Assembly: GCA_964615975.1 (NCBI GenBank) | Contig: CAZTTH010000008.1 | Location: forward strand, 41,122-105,121 | From: CAZTTH01 sp964615975 | Lineage (GTDB): Bacteria > Verrucomicrobiota > Lentisphaeria > JABSQK01 > JAJFLO01 | Direction of reading: 5' to 3' | Length of the DNA stretch: 64,000 bases | In this document: positions 57,021 to 64,000 of the stretch, one piece after another | Numbering within the stretch: position 1 is the first letter of the stretch | Layout of the letters: every line of letters starts with the position of its first letter | The notes under the pieces: model-generated | What the model was told of the DNA's origin: nothing | What the model saw: only the letters and a program-made list of their open reading frames with translations | Database searches by the model: none | Program-made: the position numbers and the translations under genes

Positions 57021-60000
57021 TTTTAACCATCATCGCGGATACAACCGCTGGCGATGTCTTGTTGCGTGCCGGTGATATCGGCGCGTTGACGGTAACAACC
57101 AGCAATACGACCATCTTTTCCGGTCATTTCGCCACGTTGGGGAATATCACTGTGAATTCCAGATCCTTGATCCAGGTGGCCGCCACTGGATCAGTTAACG
57201 CGGGAAATTTATTAAACTTTTTAGCCACCTTGGGACCCAATGCGGATATCGATATTGATGGCGATGTGTCAGGGAATCTTACCATGACCTCAACCGGTGA
57301 TATTCTCATCGACGCGGATATCGTCACCACCGGCTCAGATACGATTAATTTGACCGCTGATTCCGACAATCTCGATGATGAAGGTGTGACCTCGACCAGG
57401 TTGACCCCGATCGGCACGACCTCATCGGAAGGCGGTGATATTGTCATTGCCACCGTCGCGGCAGCTTCAATTACCAGTCAGAATGGGAATATAACTCTTT
57501 CCGGTGATGAAGTGATTATTGGCAATGGCTTAATCGGCAGCGTGGTCACCACCGGAATCGGCAATATCACCATCGATGTGCAAACGCTTAACGCCAACAA
57601 TGACGCTCAAATTGTGGTTGGTCCCGGGAGCAGGATCGCGTCAGGCGGCGCGGTAACCATTGGCAGAATTTCCCCGTCACAATTTGTTGATATCAATGGC
57701 AATGGCATACTCGCCACCGATGCGGTGGGAGTAGTTGCCACCAATATTCTGGATGTCGATGCTCCGATCACCAGCTTGATCAGTTCGGTGTCCCTGGCGG
57801 CAGCCAATAATTTGGGTGGCGAAGAAGCGGTGGTGACAATTTCAGCCAATGTCATCGGCGACGATGTCACCATTACCGCCAATGATGGAGACGGCGCTGA
57901 TCGTGGGCGCATTACTTTCGACGCTGTCAGTACCAACAATCGCGGTGGTTTTACGATGACCGCCTCTGGTGGCGCTAATCAGGATGAAATTATTTTTGGC
58001 GCACAGGTAAGTGGTATCGACACGATTACCGCCAATGCCGAGAGGATTAATGTGAATGCCGGAATAAAAACAACCGTTACCAGTGATATCAACCTGAATT
58101 CCTCCCAGGATTTGGATATCAATGCGGATGTCAGCAGTGCCGCTACTATCAGTTTGACCAGCACCGCGAATCCGATGACTATTGCGGATTTAACCACCAT
58201 CAGTGCGGAAACGAATATCACCATCAATAATCCCGTTACCCTCGATGGCGCCGCCGGCGCGTCAACCATCACCAGTAATTTCGGCAATGTCACATTTGCG
58301 GCCGATGTCTCGGATAACGGCGCGGTTGCCCGTTCCTTGAATGTGAATGCGCTGTTTGGTACGGTTAATTTCTTTACGGTTGGTGTGGCTGATGCCGCGA
58401 CCAATCTTGATGGTCTGACGGTCAACGCTTTGACCGCGGTGCTGGGTCAGGGCGGACCGGCGGCGGCGACAATTTTCTCTCGTGGTGCGGTTGATTTCAG
58501 AGGGGTTGATGTCGTTGTTCTCGAAGAAAACGCTGAAATCAATACCAATTCCTCTAACAGCAACATCTTATTTGCGGACCAGGCAGTGACTGGTGACAAT
58601 ATTATTCGCAGTGCAATCGGTGAAACCAATACCTTCACCGTTAAAGCTGGAGCTGGAAATGTTTCGCTGGATCGGATCGGCACTAGTGTTGCAGTCGGAA
58701 CCCTGAATATCGATACGACCGGAACTTTGACCTTGGGGGGAGACATCAATACCGATGGCGATATCCTGCTTGATGGTGCGACGGACATTAACCTTGCCAA
58801 CAATGTTCTCATCACTACAGTGAATGATGCGGTCACTTTGACCGGTGGCGATATTGCCGGGGATTTCAATCTCGCGATCAATGTCGGCAGTGGTGCGGTA
58901 ACCTTGAATGATGGTGCTGCCGAGACCATTGATGTCAACAGCCTGACGGTGACCACAACCGGCCAGACCAATATCGCCGGCACCATCACCGCTGACGAAG
59001 GGATTAATTTCAATAACGCGACGAACGTCGATCTGACGACCAATGTCACTCTGGTCAACACCGACAGCGGCACGGTCGATCTCGCCGGCGGCGCGGTCGA
59101 TGGAAACTTTAGTTTGACGATTAATGCCAGTGCCACGAACGTGACCCTGGGGCCTGTTGGTCAGAATACACCGACACTGGCAATCGAAGTTAATTCAACG
59201 GGATCGACGACATTGCTTGGAAATATCTCTACCAATAACGCGAATATCGATTTTAATGATGCCACTAATGTAATTCTCGGCGGGGATGTCGTTCTCTTTA
59301 GCGGCGCGGGAGCTGGAGATATTGATTTCAGCAATGCCGGCGCCAACAGCATCAGCGGCGGTTTCGATCTCCGTTTCAGCGCCGGAACCGGCGCCGTCAC
59401 CTTGGATAATGTTTCGCAATTGACCAGCCTGGCGGTGGATGCCGATGCGGATGCGGCATTTGATAGCGGCGCATCGACAGTTGTGCTGAATGGCATTGTG
59501 AATATTCCCGGGTCGGTTCGTTTATTTGGTACCGGCAATACGTTTGTGAGCGCCAACCTCACTTCCGCTGAGAGCATTAACATCGTGGCACAAACCAATA
59601 TCAATGTGAACAGTACGATTGATGCCATTGGCAGTGTTAACTTGGGAGATGATACCACAGCCGGAATTGTCACCATCAGTGCGCCAGTTCGCGGTGCGTC
59701 CGTAATCTTGGATGCCGATAATGCTACTGGTACTATCACCATTGCCGCCAATCCCAGCAATACCCGTGGATTGATCACCATTAATAATGCCAATTTGTTT
59801 AATATTGGCGCCAATGTCACGGCATTGAATGATATCACCATTATTCCGATATCAACGTTGACTGCCAATGCCATCGTGACCAGTCAGACTGGCAATGTCA
59901 CATTTACCGCAGATGTCACCGGGGCACGGAATTTAACCGTGAACGCGGCCAGTGGGACGGTTGATTTTGTTAGTACAGTCGGGGGGACAACCGATTTATC

Positions 60001-61347
60001 CGCTTTAACCGTCACCGCCAACGCTATTCAATTGGGTGATAATGTTGAGGTGGATGGCGCGGTCACTCTCACAGGTAACGTCAGTTTGGATACCAATGCC
60101 GTCACTATTGACACGACCACTACCAACAGTGCGGTAACCATTGCCGGAAGCGTCACCGGCGCTCAGGATTTCCATATCACCACTGGAGCGGGTAATGTAT
60201 CTCTGCAATCTGTAGATACTCAGGACGTGGTGGTGACCAGCACTGGAATCACCTCCTTGAATGGCAACATCACCGCGGATGATGATGTCACCCTGACCGC
60301 CGCCACCAATGTGGTATTGGCTAATAATATTGTCATCCAGGGCGATGGCAGCACTGATGTTCTCCTCAATGGCGGTGCGGTGGTCGGCAATTTCAATCTG
60401 ACCATCAATGCGGGCACCGGTGTCGTAACTCTCGATGCCATTGATGTGAATGCGCTAACAGTCTCTGCAAGCGGAGCTACCACACTTAATGATACTATCA
60501 CCGCTGATGATCTTATCGATTTATCCGGCGCAACCGATGTCGATCTGGCGGTTAATACCATCTTAACCACTGCGGCTCATAACGGCGATATCATCCTCAC
60601 CGGTGGAAGTGTCGATGGCGCCTTTACCTTGACACTGAATGCCGGCTCCGGTAATATCGAACTGGGTAATCTGGGCGCCAATATCACTAATCTGGATGTC
60701 AATTCTACTGGGGTAACTGAACTTAGTGGGACGACAATCACGACCGCCGGGCCAATCGATTTCGGTGGCGCCACGAACATAATCCTGAGCAATAATGTCA
60801 CCATGGATAGTACGGGTAACGTCATCACGCTTAACGGCGGCGCGATCAATGGCGCCTTTACCCTGACCCTAAGCGCCGATGCCAGCTCTATAGCTCTGGG
60901 GCCGATCGGTCAAACCACACCGCTGGCCTCGCTGGTTGTCGCCGACGCCGGCGCGGGAGTTACTTTGCATGGCAATGTTCGCACCAGCGGCGCGATTGAT
61001 CTTAATAATACCGGCACCCCGATCATACTGGCCCAGGATGTCCTGATTCAGACGACCAATGCAGTTGTTGATATGGATAATGCCGGCAACACGATCAATA
61101 GTGTTGCGGGGAAAAACTTTGGCTTGCACATCAGTTCCGGCACCGGCAATGTTAATCTGCAACGCATTGGCAACACCGCGCCGCTCTCCTTGCTTGATGT
61201 CGATTCGACGGGAACTGTGACCCTTAATAACAGTATCAATACGACCACGGGCGGCATCGATCTGAGCGGGGCCACCGATGTCGATCTGGCCACCAACGAT
61301 ATTACCTTGTTATCGACAACCGGAGCGATTAATCTGACGGGGGGCGC
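57021..61347 (+). CDS. giant TpsA exoprotein, fourth segment (beta-strand repeats)
   Basis: About 1441 residues open across the segment (frame of 57023). The commonest unit, of about 65-80 residues, reads roughly 'xGxxTPLxxLxVxSTGxTTL, GNIxTxxxIDFxxATNVxLxxxV, then GGAxxGxFxLTINAGxGxVTL', seen near 58860, 59160, 60380, 60640 and 60900. It is somewhat more Asp-rich than the first segment (DADADAAFDSG near 59440), which could bind calcium, though no RTX nonapeptides are present. Confidence 0.85.
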
Positions 61348-61447
61348 NNNNNNNNNNNNNNNNNNNNNNNNNNNNNNNNNNNNNNNNNNNNNNNNNNNNN
61401 NNNNNNNNNNNNNNNNNNNNNNNNNNNNNNNNNNNNNNNNNNNNNNN
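61348..61447. other. assembly gap, 100 N, inside the exoprotein gene
   Basis: The left flank breaks inside a GAINLTGGA unit; the right flank resumes LALTAGTGTISLG. No overlap is seen and the missing length is unknown. Confidence 0.9.
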
Positions 61448-64000
61448 CTTGGCATTAACGGCCGGTACTGGCACGATCAGCCTGGGCATCACCGGCGGTG
61501 CAATTACTTTGAGTACATTAACTGTAAATTCGGCGGGTGACCTCAATCTGCAGGGAACCCTGAATGTCAGTAATAACCTTTCCTTTGCCAATGTCGCGAA
61601 TGAAGTCGAGTTAACCGGGACGAATGATACGGTCACCATCAATACCAATGGCGCCAATTTTACCATGGGAGCTCAGGAAATTGAAGATGATACCACCGAT
61701 ACCGTGTTAGTGATTAACACTGGCGCTGGTACCACGAACCTCGATCAGGTTGGTGTTGATGCCAATCCCATTAGTGGTCTAACCTTGACCGGTGCCGGTG
61801 CGATTACCTTGAATGACAGCATATTCTCTCGGTCAGTAACTGCAGTGGGAGCTGGGACAATTGCCAATGCGGTTAGCCTGACCATCGATCTTAATGATGG
61901 CTTGACCGGTAATCTGAATCTGACGGGTACGACATTGGCTTTAGGGGCGGCGACAACCTTGACGATTGATGCGGATGCGAATACGATTATTACCTTGGGC
62001 TCGGTGACCGATGCAGCCTCGACAGCGACCCTTGATATTAACACTGCAGGCGGGGTGGTACTAACCGGTAATTTAGGGACGAGTGCAGCCGAAATTGGCA
62101 CCTTAAATCTGGATGGTATTACCGGCGCGATTACTATCAATGCGGCCAACCTGAGTATCTTCAGTGAGGATACGGCAATCAGTTTTGCCAATGCCTCAAT
62201 TCAGGGGGCTACTCAAGGTGGAAATAATCTGACCATCGATGCCGGCAGTGGCGCAATCACACTCGATTTCGTGGGTTCGACCACACGGCTGGGTAACGTA
62301 ATCTTGGCCACAACTGGCGCGATCACCCTGGAACAGAATATCACTGCTAATGCCTTTACCACAACTGGCACTGGTGACATAAGTTTGGCGACGTCATTAA
62401 CCATAGACACTTCGGCGGTAAGCGGTTCGGTGACATTGGCGGCAGGCACAGATATTGTAGAAACGGCAGATAGCTTGACCATTAATTCGGGATCCGGCAG
62501 TGTCACCCTACGCGATGTTACCTTCACGACCGGTAGTTTGACCGTAAATGCCGGCGCCGGTAATGTCGCTTTGGAAGATGCCAGCTTCTCGACTGGCAGT
62601 TTGGATATCAATAGTACCGGGACTACAACATTAACCGGCGGTATTATCGCCACCGGCGCCAGTAACATCAATCTTGATGGCGCCAGCAAAATCATTTTGG
62701 GAGCTGGTTCAGGAACTTTTACGACCGTGGGCGGGACCGTGTTGTTGAATGGTGGCGCGGTGGATGGCGCCCAGGCGGTAAGCATTAATGCCGGTGCCGG
62801 GAATGTCACCTTGGGTGCCATGGGGAAAACCACACCTTTAACCTCATTAGCGGTGATTAGCACCAGCACCACTACGCTGGATGGCAATATCTCAACGACG
62901 GGAGCAGCAGGTATCGATTTGAGTGCCGCCGCATCAGTGGTCTTAAGCAATAATGTGTTGCTGACGACGACTAATGATCCGATCAATTTCGGCGCAGCTA
63001 ATGTCTTGAATGGTGCTTTTGATCTCGCTCTGAATGCCGGTACCGGAACGGTGACCCTGAGTCAAATCGGCGGAACCACTCCTCTGACGGGATTAACTCT
63101 GTCCAGTGGCGCATTGACCGTCTCTAACAATATGACGATCAATGGCGATATTGCGATCACGGCAGGAGGCGCGGTGACAGTTGCTAATGCCGCTACTATT
63201 ACAGCAGGATTGAATGGTGATATCAATATCACCACCACTGCCGGTAATATTGATATTAACGGGACGTTGATCGCAGCGGGGAATGATGTGACTCTCATCA
63301 GCGCCGGCGATATTGATTTAGAAGACGACAGTATCGGAATTTCGGCAACTTCGACGACGACAGGAGCTCAAACCGTTACCTTGATTGCGAATAGTATCAC
63401 CGGTGATGCCGGCATTATCCCGGACATTATTGCATCGGATATTAATTTAACCGCAACCTCTGCTGCCGGCACAGGAGTCAATGTGGATACCCAGACTACT
63501 GGTTCACATATTGTGATTAATTCTGCCGCCAATATTGTCTTGAATAACACCTCCACCTTCTACACCTATGTAGATGCCCAGACCAGCGGCGCTGCCAGTA
63601 CCATTACCATTACTCAATTAGGCACTGGAGGACTGGGTGATTTCGAGATACTCAATGCCAGCACCGTTTCCGGCGATATTACCATTACCGTTACGGATGC
63701 CAGCCTGATCGCGACCGGGATCATTGCCGGCGGTACTGGCAATGTTGACTTAAATACCGTAACGTCAGGTGATATCATTCTCGGAGTGGTCAATGCTGCC
63801 GCCGATGATGTGACCTTGACCACTGCCGGAAATATTGGAATTATTTCGGGAGTTTCAGGCAATATTGTTGCCGATACGCTGACCATTGATGCTGCCATTG
63901 ATGCCGGCGCGGTTAATAACGCAATTTCAACGACCATTAATAATTTGGTGGCGAGCGGGGTGACGGGCGATCTGCATGTGTCCAACACGGGAGCCTTGAC
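61448..64000 (+). CDS. giant TpsA exoprotein, fifth segment, incomplete at the window edge
   Basis: About 850 residues (frame of 61449), open to the last base, with the same repeat style: GGAITLSTLTVNSAGDLNLQG, VGVDANPISGLTLTGAGAITL, MGKTTPLTSLAVISTSTTTLDG, IGGTTPLTGLTLSSGALTVSNN. Neither a stop nor a C-terminal anchoring domain is reached, so the protein exceeds 6000 residues and its attachment to the cell cannot be judged. Confidence 0.85.

Noticed and set aside
49437..63988. Many long open frames on the minus strand opposite the giant exoprotein gene
   Set aside because: They are a by-product of its repetitive Thr/Asn/Gly/Ala codons, which rarely give stop triplets on the other strand. 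Their translations are Val/Pro/Ser-rich with no family features and no ribosome binding sites.

Overview
The window is a scaffolded stretch (five runs of exactly 100 N) of a Gram-negative, two-membrane bacterium of moderate GC with the standard code. Evidence for two membranes is a TpsB outer-membrane transporter, a giant TpsA exoprotein, type IV pilus retraction genes and a heptose-type SIS isomerase. I cannot fix the phylum. The gene mix (c-di-AMP synthesis, RNase Y, a sensor Ser/Thr kinase, a giant beta-strand-repeat protein) would suit a PVC-like or Omnitrophota-like lineage, but that is inference.

Positions 1-32600 are mostly housekeeping: a quinone-type ring-cleaving dioxygenase with the start of an alpha/beta hydrolase; dnaN; a SIS isomerase, pilT and pilC; hpt-cdaA-cdaR (c-di-AMP); a cysteine desulfurase; queD-queE (7-deazaguanine synthesis); a pair of single-pass coiled-coil membrane proteins ending at a strong terminator; a SirB1-TPR protein; pyrC; gyrB and gyrA; a Cache-type sensor Ser/Thr kinase; cmk; a possibly structured RNA; rarA-ygfA; rny; a DUF3592 protein; nadE; and pheS.

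Positions 32600-38360 are accessory: a REP-like palindrome, a HEAT-repeat exported protein with its own terminator, and a compact module made of a tubulin/FtsZ-superfamily GTPase, a small winged-helix protein directly upstream and translationally coupled to it, and an AT-rich iteron array upstream of that. This has the order and parts of a type III (TubZRC) DNA-segregation locus. A MazG-like pyrophosphohydrolase lies divergently on the other side of the iterons.

Positions 38361 to the end are a two-partner (type Vb) secretion locus. The TpsB transporter has a complete POTRA plus barrel module (about 525 residues) fused behind a membrane segment and roughly 1475 residues of charged coiled coil. 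It is broken in the assembly by a false gap whose two edges carry the same 55 bases; merging them gives one 2069-residue protein. Next come an 850-bp spacer with dispersed-repeat DNA and a TpsA exoprotein gene of more than 18.4 kb that runs off the window. It has an extended signal peptide, a TPS domain and thousands of residues of cysteine-free Gly/Thr/Asn-rich beta repeats, interrupted by four real assembly gaps.
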